The notes below the pieces were generated by a model that was not told where the DNA came from, made no database searches, and saw only the letters and a list, made by a program, of their open reading frames with translations. A stretch of DNA of 64,000 nucleotides from an uncultured Actinomycetes bacterium (GTDB lineage Bacteria; Actinomycetota; Actinomycetes; Nanopelagicales; Nanopelagicaceae), in the NCBI GenBank assembly GCA_903838295.1, contig CAILXX010000006.1:62001-126000 (forward strand), written 5' to 3'. Positions 44,339 through 54,205 of the stretch are shown in pieces (position 1 is the stretch's first letter; the number at the start of each line of letters is the position of its first letter). The translations under genes were made by a program, and so were the position numbers.

Positions 44339-44374
44339 AACCCTGAGTAGTTAAGTACCCGAAAGAGGTGTTCT

Positions 44375-46882
44375 ATGTTCGAGCGGTTTACAGATCGAGC
44401 TCGTCGCGTCGTCGTTTTGGCGCAAGAAGAAGCTCGCATGCTCAATCACAATTACATTGGCACCGAACATATTCTTCTTGGACTTATCCATGAAGGCGAA
44501 GGCGTTGCAGCTAAGGGACTCGAAGCCTTAGGCATATCCCTCGAAGCGGTGCGCTCGCAGGTTGAAGAGATCATCGGCCAAGGCCAACAAGCGCCATCTG
44601 GTCATATTCCCTTTACTCCTCGCGCCAAGAAAGTTCTCGAACTCTCACTTCGTGAAGCGCTACAACTTGGTCACAATTACATTGGCACAGAACATATTCT
44701 CCTTGGACTTATCCGTGAAGGTGAAGGTGTCGCTGCACAAGTCCTCGTTAAATTGGGAGCCGACCTCAATCGTGTCCGTCAGCAAGTTATTCAATTGCTC
44801 TCTGGTTACCAAGGTAAAGAAGCTGCGATTTCTAGCGGTCCACAAGAAGGTACTCCAACAACTTCGTTGGTCCTTGATCAATTTGGCCGCAATCTGACAC
44901 AAGCTGCGCGCGAAGGAAAATTAGATCCAGTAATAGGTCGCGAAAAAGAGATCGAACGCGTCATGCAGGTTCTTTCACGCCGCACAAAAAATAATCCAGT
45001 GCTTATTGGAGAACCAGGCGTTGGCAAGACCGCGATTGTAGAAGGTTTAGCCCAGGCAATCGTCAAGGGAGATATTCCAGAGACGCTTCGCGATAAGCAA
45101 CTTTATTCACTCGATCTTGGAGCCTTGGTTGCAGGAAGTCGTTACCGTGGTGATTTTGAAGAGCGACTAAAGAAAGTCCTCAAGGAGATTCGCACGCGTG
45201 GGGATATTGTTCTATTTATTGACGAGATTCACACTCTTGTTGGTGCTGGCGCAGCAGAAGGCGCGATTGATGCTGCAAGCATTCTCAAGCCAATGCTCGC
45301 TCGTGGTGAGTTGCAGACAATTGGTGCAACCACACTCGATGAATACCGTAAGCACCTTGAGAAGGATGCAGCACTTGAGCGCCGCTTCCAGCCCATTCAA
45401 GTTGCTGAACCAACCCTGACTCACACAATCGAAATTCTTAAAGGACTTCGTGATCGTTACGAATCCCACCACAAAGTTTCAATTTCTGATAGCGCGCTCG
45501 TTGCAGCGGCAACTCTCGCCGACCGTTACGTTGCTGACCGCTTCTTGCCGGATAAGGCAATCGATCTGATTGATGAAGCTGGTTCACGTCTACGTATTCG
45601 TCGTATGACTGCCCCACCAGAGCTTCGTGAATTCGATGAGAAGATCGCAAACGCTCGTCGTGATAAGGAATCTGCGATCGATGGTCAAGATTTCGAGAAG
45701 GCAGCCTCACTGCGCGATAAAGAGAAGAGTCTGATCGCAGAGAAAGCCGAACGTGAAAAGACATGGAAGGCAGGGGATCTCGACGTCGTTTCAGAAGTGA
45801 ACGAGGAATTGATCGCCGAAGTTCTCTCCCACTCAACTGGAATCCCAGTATTCAAGCTGACCGAAGAAGAGACTGCTCGACTTTTGCGTATGGAAGATGA
45901 ATTGCATCGCCGTGTCATCGGACAAGATCAGGCAATCAAAGCCTTGTCTCAGGCTATTCGTCGTACCCGTGCCGGACTCAAGGATCCTAAGCGCCCTGGT
46001 GGCTCTTTCATCTTTGCCGGTCCATCAGGCGTCGGAAAAACCGAACTTTCGCGCACACTTGCAGCATTCCTCTTTGGCGATCAAGATGCTTTGATCCAGC
46101 TCGATATGTCTGAGTATTCAGAGAAGCACACAGCGTCTCGCTTGTTTGGTGCGCCTCCTGGTTACGTTGGTTATGACGAAGGTGGACAGTTGACCGAAAA
46201 AGTTCGCCGCAAGCCTTTCTCTGTGGTGCTCTTCGATGAAATCGAAAAAGCGCATCCAGATATCTTCAATTCGCTTCTGCAAGTTTTGGAAGATGGTCGT
46301 CTGACAGATTCACAAGGACGAGTCGTTGACTTCAAGAACACGGTGATCATCATGACCACCAACCTTGGAACCCGCGATATCTCCAAAACCCTTGGCCTTG
46401 GTTTCCATAATGCTGATGATGTCCTCGGAAATTATGAGCGAATGAAGGGCAAGGTCAGTGACGAACTCAAGGCTCATTTCCGCCCAGAGTTCTTAAACCG
46501 TATCGATGATGTCATTGTCTTCCATCAATTATCAGAACAAGAGATTGTTCAGATTGTTGACCTGATGATCGCCAATCTTGATGAGCGTCTGCGTGCCAAA
46601 GACATGGGTATCGAACTCACATTTGCAGCGAAGGCTTTGCTTGCAAAGCGTGGCTACGATCCACTCCTAGGAGCACGTCCGCTGCGTCGCACTATCCAGC
46701 GCGAAATCGAAGATGTTCTCTCAGAAAAGATCCTCTTTGGGGATGTTAAGGCTGGGGAAATCACTCTCGTTGACGTGCAAACCGTTGATGAGAAAGAGTC
46801 CTTCACCTTCACTGGTGTTGTTAAGTCAACAATGCCTGACACGCCTGGCGACCTCGAAAGTGCGACGCCTACCAGCAACTAA
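44375..46882 (+). CDS. clpC: ATP-dependent Clp protease ATP-binding subunit ClpC
   Basis: ClpC is the unfoldase partner of ClpP. The 835 residues hold two N-terminal Clp repeats ([15 protein letters not shown] and [15 protein letters not shown]). AAA1 follows with Walker [10 protein letters not shown], then a UVR-like coiled middle domain ([18 protein letters not shown]), and AAA2 with GPSGVGKTE and the [15 protein letters not shown] sensor region. Length is normal. It begins the return of conserved backbone genes. Its stop overlaps that of mutY tail to tail. Confidence 0.98.
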   Translation: MFERFTDRARRVVVLAQEEARMLNHNYIGTEHILLGLIHEGEGVAAKGLEALGISLEAVRSQVEEIIGQGQQAPSGHIPFTPRAKKVLELSLREALQLGHNYIGTEHILLGLIREGEGVAAQVLVKLGADLNRVRQQVIQLLSGYQGKEAAISSGPQEGTPTTSLVLDQFGRNLTQAAREGKLDPVIGREKEIERVMQVLSRRTKNNPVLIGEPGVGKTAIVEGLAQAIVKGDIPETLRDKQLYSLDLGALVAGSRYRGDFEERLKKVLKEIRTRGDIVLFIDEIHTLVGAGAAEGAIDAASILKPMLARGELQTIGATTLDEYRKHLEKDAALERRFQPIQVAEPTLTHTIEILKGLRDRYESHHKVSISDSALVAAATLADRYVADRFLPDKAIDLIDEAGSRLRIRRMTAPPELREFDEKIANARRDKESAIDGQDFEKAASLRDKEKSLIAEKAEREKTWKAGDLDVVSEVNEELIAEVLSHSTGIPVFKLTEEETARLLRMEDELHRRVIGQDQAIKALSQAIRRTRAGLKDPKRPGGSFIFAGPSGVGKTELSRTLAAFLFGDQDALIQLDMSEYSEKHTASRLFGAPPGYVGYDEGGQLTEKVRRKPFSVVLFDEIEKAHPDIFNSLLQVLEDGRLTDSQGRVVDFKNTVIIMTTNLGTRDISKTLGLGFHNADDVLGNYERMKGKVSDELKAHFRPEFLNRIDDVIVFHQLSEQEIVQIVDLMIANLDERLRAKDMGIELTFAAKALLAKRGYDPLLGARPLRRTIQREIEDVLSEKILFGDVKAGEITLVDVQTVDEKESFTFTGVVKSTMPDTPGDLESATPTSN

Positions 46883-47718
46883 TCCGGTAATTTAAAACTA
46901 TTGCCGACGGACTCTATGAGACCGTCGGCAATTAGTGTTTTTAGGGCTAATTCGAGCTGAGATTTTAGATGCCACAATTCGTGAAGTTGCTTCTTAGAAA
47001 GTTTTGGATTTTCACGCAGGGCTTGCAAAATTGTGCCGCGACATTGTCTATCGGTTCCGGTCCACGGTTGGCTTTTACGGATTAATTCGGATTTTGGATA
47101 CCCAGCTTTTCGCCATTCGCATTGCGTCATCACTGGACATTCCGTGCATTGTGGATTTCGGGAGGTGCAGACCAAGGCACCTAGCTCCATCGTGGCCGCT
47201 GCCCATTTGGCACCATCAGTAGGGATTAATTCATATCGAAGTTTGCGCTCTATCCTTGATGGAGCGCTACTAGGGTGTTCGACACCATCTAAGACTCTTC
47301 CAAAGAGGCGGCGAATATTTATATCGAGGACCAAGGTAGATTCGTTATATGCAAAAGCTGCAATTGCTGCTGCTGTGTAATCTCCCACACCAGGTAATGA
47401 AAGTAAATCTTCGATAGATCGAGGAACCTCATTATTGTAATCACGCGCGATGATCGCCGCTGATTCATGTAGGCGTAGCGCTCGGCGTGGATAGCCCAAT
47501 CGCCCCCAGGCAGTAATTACTTCTGATCTCTTTGCAGCGGCCAAAGATTCGGCAGATGGCCAGCTTCTCATCCACTGTGTCCATATTGGTAGAACTCGAT
47601 TGACCGGAGTCTGCTGCAACATGAATTCGCTCACCATGACTCCCCAAGGAGTTGTATTACGCCATGGCAGATCTCGTCTGTTCTGATCAAACCATTGGAG
47701 GATTAGATCTTGCTCCAC
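46879..47718 (-). CDS. mutY: A/G-specific adenine glycosylase
   Basis: MutY removes adenine mispaired with 8-oxoguanine. The 279-residue protein has the helix-hairpin-helix LPGVGDYTAAAI, the catalytic Asp in LVLDINIRR and the [4Fe-4S] motif C-x6-C-x2-C-x5-C (CTSRNPQCTECPVMTQC). The N-terminal WFDQNRRDLPWRNTTPWGVMVSE is typical. The C-terminal NUDIX-like domain of E. coli MutY is missing, as in other short actinobacterial forms. The gene lies directly after radA on the same strand. Confidence 0.95.
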   Translation of the reverse strand: MEQDLILQWFDQNRRDLPWRNTTPWGVMVSEFMLQQTPVNRVLPIWTQWMRSWPSAESLAAAKRSEVITAWGRLGYPRRALRLHESAAIIARDYNNEVPRSIEDLLSLPGVGDYTAAAIAAFAYNESTLVLDINIRRLFGRVLDGVEHPSSAPSRIERKLRYELIPTDGAKWAAATMELGALVCTSRNPQCTECPVMTQCEWRKAGYPKSELIRKSQPWTGTDRQCRGTILQALRENPKLSKKQLHELWHLKSQLELALKTLIADGLIESVGNSFKLPD

Positions 47719-49089
47719 TTAATTAATCTTTACCTTGGCAATCGCTTGTTCGAGCCGGCCTACTTCCATGATTTCTATTCCCGGGATTTTAAGGTCAGAA
47801 CCGACTGGAACCATTGCTCTCTTAAAGCCAAGCCGGGCGGCCTCAGAGATGCGTTGCTGGGCTCCGGTTACCTTGCGAATTTCTCCTGCCAATCCCACTT
47901 CACCAATTGCCACAAGGTCTGATGGCAGAGCCAAACCTTTTGCCGCAGATGCGACCGCCAGAGCAACAGCCAAATCAGCAGAGGGTTCGTTCATCTTCAT
48001 TCCACCAACGGTTGCAACGTAAACATCGCGACCAGATAAACGGATATTTGCGCGCAGTTCTAAGACAGCGAGGGTCATGGCCGTACGAGGATTGTCGAGG
48101 CCAGAAGTCACACGACGGGAATTTCCGAAATCACGACCTTCGGCAACAGGAGTTCCGACAAGTGCTTGAATTTCTGCAAGCAATGGTCGACGGCCTTCTA
48201 GTGCCACGGTGACACATGTGCCTGGCACAGGTTCGGTATGACGGGTGGTAAATAAACCAGTCGGATCGGGAAGTCCGATAATGCCCGCTTCAGACATATC
48301 AAAACATCCGACTTCATCGGATGCTCCAAATCGATTCTTCATTGCACGAATTAATCGCAGTCTTGAGTGGCGTTCGCCTTCGAAGTTAAGGACAACATCT
48401 ACTAAATGTTCGAGTAAACGCGGTCCAGCTATCGAACCATCTTTAGTTACATGTCCAACTAAAACCAAAGTTATGTTGCGCTCTTTTGCAATTCGAATTA
48501 AAGCAGCAGCGATCTCTCTGACTTGAGTCACCCCACCAGGTGCACCGTCTACGGCGGCACTTGCGATGGTCTGGATCGAGTCAATAATCAGGAGTTCTGG
48601 CGAAACCGCGTCGATATGACCTATGACTGCACTTAATTCATTCTCTGCTGCCAGCCATAATTTAGGATCGATTGCATTGAGACGTTCTGCGCGAAGTCGC
48701 ACTTGCGATGCTGATTCTTCACCGCTGATATAAAGCGCCGTCATATTTTGGCGGGCCGATTCGGCGGCGACAGATAAAAGGAGAGTGGATTTTCCTACAC
48801 CAGGTTCACCGGCCAAGAGAATTGCAGCTCCCGGTACTAATCCGCCACCTAGGACACGATCTAATTCGCCAACTCCACTTGTACGCGCCTTAGCACTTTC
48901 CAGGCTTACTTCACCAATCGGTGTCGCGGCTTGAGAGACAGGACCTGCTACTAAAGATAGTTTCTTAGGTGCGGCAATTTCCTCTACCGATCCCCATGCT
49001 TGGCATTCACCACAACGTCCGACCCATTTGGTTGATGTCCAACCACATTCAGAGCAACGGAATGGATCTTTAGCGGGAGCCTTTGCCAT
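47719..49089 (-). CDS. radA: DNA repair protein RadA
   Basis: RadA (Sms) is a RecA-related helicase that works in recombination and branch migration. The 456 residues have an N-terminal zinc finger (CSECG...CGEC, residues 13-30), Walker A GEPGVGKSTLL, the KNRFG motif (RAMKNRFGASDEVG) and a C-terminal Lon-protease-like domain. AGGAGG five bases before the ATG indicates normal initiation. It is followed by mutY without a gap and preceded by the cysteine-rich gene, so the three form one unit. Confidence 0.97.
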   Translation of the reverse strand: MAKAPAKDPFRCSECGWTSTKWVGRCGECQAWGSVEEIAAPKKLSLVAGPVSQAATPIGEVSLESAKARTSGVGELDRVLGGGLVPGAAILLAGEPGVGKSTLLLSVAAESARQNMTALYISGEESASQVRLRAERLNAIDPKLWLAAENELSAVIGHIDAVSPELLIIDSIQTIASAAVDGAPGGVTQVREIAAALIRIAKERNITLVLVGHVTKDGSIAGPRLLEHLVDVVLNFEGERHSRLRLIRAMKNRFGASDEVGCFDMSEAGIIGLPDPTGLFTTRHTEPVPGTCVTVALEGRRPLLAEIQALVGTPVAEGRDFGNSRRVTSGLDNPRTAMTLAVLELRANIRLSGRDVYVATVGGMKMNEPSADLAVALAVASAAKGLALPSDLVAIGEVGLAGEIRKVTGAQQRISEAARLGFKRAMVPVGSDLKIPGIEIMEVGRLEQAIAKVKIN

Positions 49090-49114
49090 TCAATCCTCCT
49101 CGAAATTCCTCTGG

Positions 49115-49933
49115 CTACTTTTGAGCAGCGACCGTGGCAGGGTGGATGACAAAGAGTGGAAGTTCGCGCTTTTTATTTGCCTTTGCAGTCAGCGCGATTG
49201 CTTCTACACGCGCATCGCAATGCTTGACGAGCTCGGCATAAGCTTCTTCACCCATAAGGGCAATCAACTCATTGTTGTTAGATTTATAAACTGGTTCGCG
49301 TCCTACATGTGCTTCGGTATTTGCGGTGCAATACCAGGAAAAATCTGCGCCACCTTCTCCCCAAGCCAATCGTTCGTACTCTCCGATAACAGTTACAGAA
49401 ATCTCTCGGTCACCAAATTCGCGAACCTCGAAGGAACGTCTGATTGGTAATTGCCAACATACATCTGGTTTTGTTTCAACAAAATGTACGCCCTCTTTTT
49501 CGGCGAGATGATGGAGTACGCAACCAAAAGTTCCAGTAAAGCCTTCGGCTTGGTGACCTTTACGATTTAAAAAGATACAAGAATCTTCGACCATACGCGT
49601 TTTACGATCACCATCAAGTCCAACCTCAGAGATCTTTAGCGCACCGTTCTTCTTCTTGGGTTGTGCCTCGCTATAAAACTGCCACATCTCTGGAGTCAAG
49701 CGTTCGGCAACTTTTAGAGTGCGGGTCTCGTCTTCTGCATCCGAGTAATACGCACCATCGGAACAGCAACCTGCATCTGGCTTATCTGCATCGATCCCGC
49801 AACAGCCGGCCCCATAGATACAGGTCCAATAAGAGGTGAGCCACGTCAGGTCGCAGCGAAAGATATCTCCATCCTTTGCGGGGTCAGCAAACTCAACATA
49901 ATCACGCGCAAAACCATCTTTTACTTCGGGCAT
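49115..49933 (-). CDS. Cysteine-rich conserved protein, YkgJ/DUF3109-like
   Basis: This 272-residue protein has no assigned function. It has many cysteines: CDLTW..C near residue 28, GAGCCG, AGCCSDG, and later DSCIFLN, FGCVLHHLAEKEG, and KPDVCWQLPIRR. The last three resemble the C...C...KP..C..yP pattern of YkgJ/DUF3109 metal-binding proteins, so a metal or Fe-S site is likely. It lacks a signal peptide. It begins the radA-mutY unit, with a TAGGCT hexamer eight bases before the ATG. A role near DNA repair is only suggested by position. Confidence 0.7.
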   Translation of the reverse strand: MPEVKDGFARDYVEFADPAKDGDIFRCDLTWLTSYWTCIYGAGCCGIDADKPDAGCCSDGAYYSDAEDETRTLKVAERLTPEMWQFYSEAQPKKKNGALKISEVGLDGDRKTRMVEDSCIFLNRKGHQAEGFTGTFGCVLHHLAEKEGVHFVETKPDVCWQLPIRRSFEVREFGDREISVTVIGEYERLAWGEGGADFSWYCTANTEAHVGREPVYKSNNNELIALMGEEAYAELVKHCDARVEAIALTAKANKKRELPLFVIHPATVAAQK

Positions 49934-49941
49934 AGTGCAAG

Positions 49942-49947
49942 AGCCTA
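49942..49947 (-). promoter_or_regulatory. Putative -10 (TAGGCT) before the cysteine-rich gene and radA
   Basis: On the minus strand TAGGCT is followed by eight bases and the ATG at 49933. No Shine-Dalgarno sequence lies between them, so the radA unit probably starts leaderless here. Confidence 0.5.
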
Positions 49948-50001
49948 CTAGCAGCCACCCTCGTCGGCATCCACTGCTCCTTTTATCAACAGCTCATTGG
50001 C

Positions 50002-50007
50002 TAGGCT
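50002..50007 (+). promoter_or_regulatory. Putative -10 (TAGGCT) of proC, leaderless
   Basis: TAGGCT is followed by ACTTCT and the proC ATG, an exact six-base gap without a Shine-Dalgarno sequence. Confidence 0.55.
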
Positions 50008-50013
50008 ACTTCT

Positions 50014-50829
50014 ATGAACCAGATCAAGTTGGCTACCGCTTCTGTTGGCTTTATAGGTGTAGGCAATATGGGCGAGGCCTTGCTCTCAGCGTTGCTCAAG
50101 GCCGGTGCTCCTGCCGCCAAGATCTCTTTTTCCGAACGTGGCACAGAACGCAGCGCCCAAATCGTTGAGCGATATGGAGTCACATCTTCGACCATCGCTG
50201 AATTGTCTTCTCAGAGCGATGTCTTGCTAATAATCGTAAAACCACAAGATTTGGAGACCGTTCTTGATGCGGTTCGCCCGACCCTAAAAACGGATTCATT
50301 AGTAATTTCATTTTTAGCCGGAAAGCGAATTTCGACAATCGAAGCGGGTTTGGGAAGTCAAACATCTGTAGTGCGAGTAATGCCAAATACACCGACGCTA
50401 TTGGGAGCGGGAATGTGTATTGTCTCTTTTGGTTCATTCATAAATGATATCCAAAGAGAGTATGTCCGCGATTTCATGAAGGCATGTGGAAAATTTGTCG
50501 AACTTCCAGAGGAATTACAAGATGCTGCTGCCGCAACTAGCGGTTCTGGTCCCGCTTACTTCTTCGCTTTTGTCGAGGCAATGATTGCCGGTGCAACAGA
50601 TATGGGAATTGATGAGGCAACAGCCACACAACTAACAATTCAAACAATAGTAGGCGCTGCAAAAATGTTGGATGAATCTGGCAAAAGCGCTACAACACTT
50701 CGCGAAAATGTGACGAGTCCCAAAGGAATGACCTATGAAGGACTCAAAGTATTTGCTGAAGCAGATCTCAACTCGCTAGTTGCCAAGGCTATGAAAGCAG
50801 CTGCTGACCGATCCCGAGAAATGGCGTGA
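50014..50829 (+). CDS. proC: Pyrroline-5-carboxylate reductase
   Basis: ProC makes proline from pyrroline-5-carboxylate with NAD(P)H. The 271 residues show the nucleotide-binding GFIGVGNMGEALL, VKPQDLE, RVMPNTPTLLGAG, and the C-terminal dimer segment SGSGPAYFFAFVEAM, VTSPKGMTYEGL. The length is normal. The stop overlaps the GTG of the next gene as GTGA. Confidence 0.97.
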   Translation: MNQIKLATASVGFIGVGNMGEALLSALLKAGAPAAKISFSERGTERSAQIVERYGVTSSTIAELSSQSDVLLIIVKPQDLETVLDAVRPTLKTDSLVISFLAGKRISTIEAGLGSQTSVVRVMPNTPTLLGAGMCIVSFGSFINDIQREYVRDFMKACGKFVELPEELQDAAAATSGSGPAYFFAFVEAMIAGATDMGIDEATATQLTIQTIVGAAKMLDESGKSATTLRENVTSPKGMTYEGLKVFAEADLNSLVAKAMKAAADRSREMA

Positions 50830-51791
50830 AATCTTTCGGCGCCAAGTTATTAACTATATTTTTGATCCTGGGATTAACTCCTGCCAATGCCGCAACAAAA
50901 GTAATTACAAAGCCGATAACGGTCACTCAACTTGTCCCAACTTTAAGTACAAATTTTGCAAGCGGGGATGATCTTTCGCAACTCCTTCCTGCGCAAACAG
51001 CTATTTATCTCACCGGAACAATTGAATCCAATACCGTCTCAGTAGTCTCATCTGCTCTTCTGGGGGGCACAGATGGGTATTTGGTGAGCCTTGATGCCAC
51101 TGGCAAACATCTTTGGGACCTCAGATTAGGCACGACTAATGATGACCTCGCAACGACTATGACTACTGATAGTTATGGAAATATTTGGGTAGCAGGGGCA
51201 TCAACAATTCCTACGCCACCATCAACACCCTCTAGCACTCCGGCCGCAACGCTAAATCCAGCCCAAGTGAACGCACAGCCTGTGACACAACCACCAGTGG
51301 GATTCCAGCGAATTTTGGTCTGGGAAATTACTTCGGCAGGTGTATTACTAAACACTTACTCCACAGATTTTGTTGACGTCGCGGTTCCGTCAGTAATTAC
51401 ACTAAAAAATAAAGTTTTTACGATCAGTGGATTTTCGACAAACACTAAGCTCAATAAATTTTCATTAACAATGAGCGCCACTGGAAAATTTGGGGTTCCC
51501 TCATTCACAACCCAAAGAATTTCTCTCCCAAGTCCAGTCGTGATGGTAAAGAGTCCGAAGTATACATGGCAGAGTTTTCTTACCACCGGAGGGATTCAGG
51601 GTGTGAGTGGATTCAAACCCAAGACACCGACTTCTGTTTTAATTAAAAGTTCTCTGAAGAGTGGTGCTATTGCCAGTGTTTATTCTTTCGCCGGAACGTT
51701 GATATCCATGAATTACCTTGCAGGGACTGGAATTGTTTTAGCAACAACCTACGGCCAAAGTGAATATATTACTATCATTCACACTAGTTAA
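50826..51791 (+). CDS. Secreted hypothetical protein with propeller-like repeats
   Basis: The 321-residue protein is not recognised as a named family. It begins (GTG start) with a clear signal peptide (LLTIFLILGLTPANA, cleavage after about residue 22). The segment GGTDGYLVSLDATGKHLWD followed by SYGNIWVAGAS resembles SBBP/beta-propeller repeats. A low-complexity Pro/Ser/Thr linker (PTPPSTPSSTPAATLNP) follows. It overlaps proC by four bases, though a functional link to proline synthesis is not evident. It is convergent with the protease-like gene. Confidence 0.75.
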   Translation: MKSFGAKLLTIFLILGLTPANAATKVITKPITVTQLVPTLSTNFASGDDLSQLLPAQTAIYLTGTIESNTVSVVSSALLGGTDGYLVSLDATGKHLWDLRLGTTNDDLATTMTTDSYGNIWVAGASTIPTPPSTPSSTPAATLNPAQVNAQPVTQPPVGFQRILVWEITSAGVLLNTYSTDFVDVAVPSVITLKNKVFTISGFSTNTKLNKFSLTMSATGKFGVPSFTTQRISLPSPVVMVKSPKYTWQSFLTTGGIQGVSGFKPKTPTSVLIKSSLKSGAIASVYSFAGTLISMNYLAGTGIVLATTYGQSEYITIIHTS

Positions 51792-51793
51792 AT

Positions 51794-54169
51794 TTAGAGT
51801 GCTTTCAAAAGGACTAGCTTCCCGCCAACCCCGACCAAGGCGTATCTGACTTTATTAAGTACAACCCACGATGCGCCGAGCGAACTAGATATATCGCTGG
51901 ATGTAACTAGTGATACGGTTTCATCAGAGGTATTAAATGCGCATAGTCGACTCTGACAATTGAAGAGGAATTTTTCGCCATCACTAGCCAATGGCGCACT
52001 CGGAGTTCCGTATATGTCCGTACTTGAAGAATTTACGGATCCGCTATGCGTGAAATCCATCCAACGCAATTGATCGGGATGTGGAATCGTCAACGCTTCA
52101 GCGACCATCCAGGTTGCAACAATTGTCGATCTTGCGCTGCTTAAAGCCACGTCATAACCCGCAACAGCGGTATCCGCCGATGCGCTATCTAAGACGTTAT
52201 ATTTCCAGTCCTCTGGATACGCGCTAGAGCGAACAACCAAGCGTACTTCGCCTTGGATCGCTTGCTTCTGTTGGTTCACTTGCAAAATAGAGTCATATAC
52301 AAGATATACCGTGGGACCAAGATTGGTAGCTTCGATATGGAATCCAACGTCACCCGTTGTACGGCCATTAGTTGCCCGATCACCATCAACTAATTCGTAC
52401 TGCCAGTTTTTACCATTTTTGACTGCACCAAGCAGAATTCCCTGACCTTGATCACGATAGAAGACTTGTAGTCCATCTTTAGTGTCAACGCATGCACTTG
52501 GGCCGCTGACATCACTTGAAGTTCTGACACGATTTGGATCCGTGTATTTGTTGATTTCGGGTCCGTTGCCATCAACAATACTAAAAGTCCACGATTTACC
52601 GTCATAGGCCGCATATCGTAACGATTTGTTACTCAGGTCTGCATAGAAGATATTTAGTCGCTGCTTTGGTCCGGAAGCAGAAGTACAAACTGAAATATTT
52701 CCAGAGACATCATCTAAAGTTCTGCCAGCAAGAGTCGAATTTCCATCTATCGTGGATTTGACCCAGCTCTTTGCGTTCCACGTAGCAATTTTAAGATCAC
52801 CTTTTTTAGTATCGGTATAAACAACTATTGGATTATTTCTGAAAGTTGTAGAAACCAAGTACTTTGCGTCTGCTGATGAATCCAGAACCGTTGATTTCCA
52901 TTGTGCTTGTGGGAAAATTGCATTGCTAGTAGCACCCATGGAAGTCCCCATGGCATTTGTAGCGGTCACGGTAAATGAATAGTGCGAGCCGTTCTGAAGT
53001 CCGCTGATCGTTACAGGGCTATTCAAAGCCTGCACAATCGCACCTGTTTCATTGACTTTAATCGCATAGGAAGCAACTTGAGAAGTACGGGCATTATCTG
53101 GTGGATCGAAGCTGACAATTGCGGTTTTATCACCGACAATGGCATAGACATTCCTTGGTGGGTTAGGAATTCCAGCCGGTATACCTGCGGGAGGCTTAAT
53201 GCGCATATCTTTCATCATGGCTAAAGCCAAGGGGCCGGGTTGATGGTAAACCGCTCCTGCGGGCCAACTTGGTGTCATAAGTGCATTTGCCCCAGCATTT
53301 GTAAATGTATTTTGATCAAGGTGACTGACAGATGAGCCGGATTGATAAGGAGTAGGAGTGTAAAGCAACGGCTTTACACCATTATTTGCAAGAACTCCGT
53401 TTTTGCCTGACCACACTAATTTATTTTGAAGTGCTAATCCCAATTGAATCGATGGTGATGGTAGATCCATCAACCTGCCACCATCAGGTGTTTGTGCATA
53501 TGCATCAAAAGGAGTTGGTTGGTCAATTGTCCCGTAGCCCAGAGTCATGTCATAAGTATCGTTAGATAAAAAACCAAGTCCATGTGCCAATTCGTGCAAG
53601 ATTATTGATTCAAGGTCGTACTGATTATTCGGACAGTTACCATCTGTTCCAAGGTAATAACTACTAGCCATCGTGGAATTAATATTGATCGTAATTTCTG
53701 GATTAGCTGGATCTAAATCTTTTCCGGCAAGGGCATTGGCGAGTGCTGATGCATACCAAAGAGTAGAGTCTGGGGCGCCAGAAAAATTATGGAAGAAACT
53801 CACGGGTGTGGCCGATGCTAAAATTCCGCCAGTACCCTCATTGACATAATTAGCAACAACGTTTACCGGGACCGTAGAAATCCAATTGTCAGACCAGATA
53901 TCAACTGCTGCCTGAACCGCCGCCTGTTCGAGCGTGGGTACATCTTTATAGGTAACTTTAATTGAACTAAGAGTTCCAACATGTTGACCGGCAGGATTTA
54001 CACCGACCACATGGGGAGAGCGTTCGGTAGAAGGGGACGCGTAAAAATTGACCCAAGGAGCAGAAACCTTTTCAACAAGGAGCGCTTGCGCACCGGGGAT
54101 TGGCAGTAAGAAAGTAGATAACAATGAGGAGACCACAAGCGTACTGAGGGCAATTCTCCTGGCTCGCAT
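51794..54169 (-). CDS. Secreted metallopeptidase-like protein with fibronectin III and propeller-like repeats
   Basis: This 792-residue exported protein starts with a signal peptide (RRIALSTLVVSSLLSTFLLPIPGAQA). Around residues 190-200 it carries HELAHGLGF, a zincin HExxH motif; the residue where metzincins have the third His is a Ser, so the third ligand is uncertain. A fibronectin type III domain (about 355-440) follows. The C-terminal part has repeats of the kind YAAYDGKSWTFSIVDG and AVKNGKNWQYELVDGD, like a sialidase-type beta-propeller. A longer frame to 54244 overlaps the glutaredoxin gene; the ATG at 54169 is preferred, with TAAGAT eight bases before it. The substrate is unknown. Confidence 0.75.
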   Translation of the reverse strand: MRARRIALSTLVVSSLLSTFLLPIPGAQALLVEKVSAPWVNFYASPSTERSPHVVGVNPAGQHVGTLSSIKVTYKDVPTLEQAAVQAAVDIWSDNWISTVPVNVVANYVNEGTGGILASATPVSFFHNFSGAPDSTLWYASALANALAGKDLDPANPEITININSTMASSYYLGTDGNCPNNQYDLESIILHELAHGLGFLSNDTYDMTLGYGTIDQPTPFDAYAQTPDGGRLMDLPSPSIQLGLALQNKLVWSGKNGVLANNGVKPLLYTPTPYQSGSSVSHLDQNTFTNAGANALMTPSWPAGAVYHQPGPLALAMMKDMRIKPPAGIPAGIPNPPRNVYAIVGDKTAIVSFDPPDNARTSQVASYAIKVNETGAIVQALNSPVTISGLQNGSHYSFTVTATNAMGTSMGATSNAIFPQAQWKSTVLDSSADAKYLVSTTFRNNPIVVYTDTKKGDLKIATWNAKSWVKSTIDGNSTLAGRTLDDVSGNISVCTSASGPKQRLNIFYADLSNKSLRYAAYDGKSWTFSIVDGNGPEINKYTDPNRVRTSSDVSGPSACVDTKDGLQVFYRDQGQGILLGAVKNGKNWQYELVDGDRATNGRTTGDVGFHIEATNLGPTVYLVYDSILQVNQQKQAIQGEVRLVVRSSAYPEDWKYNVLDSASADTAVAGYDVALSSARSTIVATWMVAEALTIPHPDQLRWMDFTHSGSVNSSSTDIYGTPSAPLASDGEKFLFNCQSRLCAFNTSDETVSLVTSSDISSSLGASWVVLNKVRYALVGVGGKLVLLKAL

Positions 54170-54177
54170 AGGAAAGA

Positions 54178-54183
54178 ATCTTA
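54178..54183 (-). promoter_or_regulatory. Putative -10 (TAAGAT) of the metallopeptidase-like gene
   Basis: On the minus strand TAAGAT is followed by eight bases and the ATG at 54169, with no Shine-Dalgarno site. This supports the short start over the longer open frame. Confidence 0.45.
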
Positions 54184-54205
54184 CGGCTCTGAGAGGATAG
54201 ACACC

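Noticed and set aside
3613-44374. Mobile element carrying the betaine module
   Set aside because: No integrase, transposase, terminal repeat, attachment site or tRNA gene was seen; insertion is inferred only from gene order.
44562-45918. Several open frames of 60-130 codons within clpC on both strands
   Set aside because: They are shadows of clpC codon usage, with no ribosome site or family resemblance.
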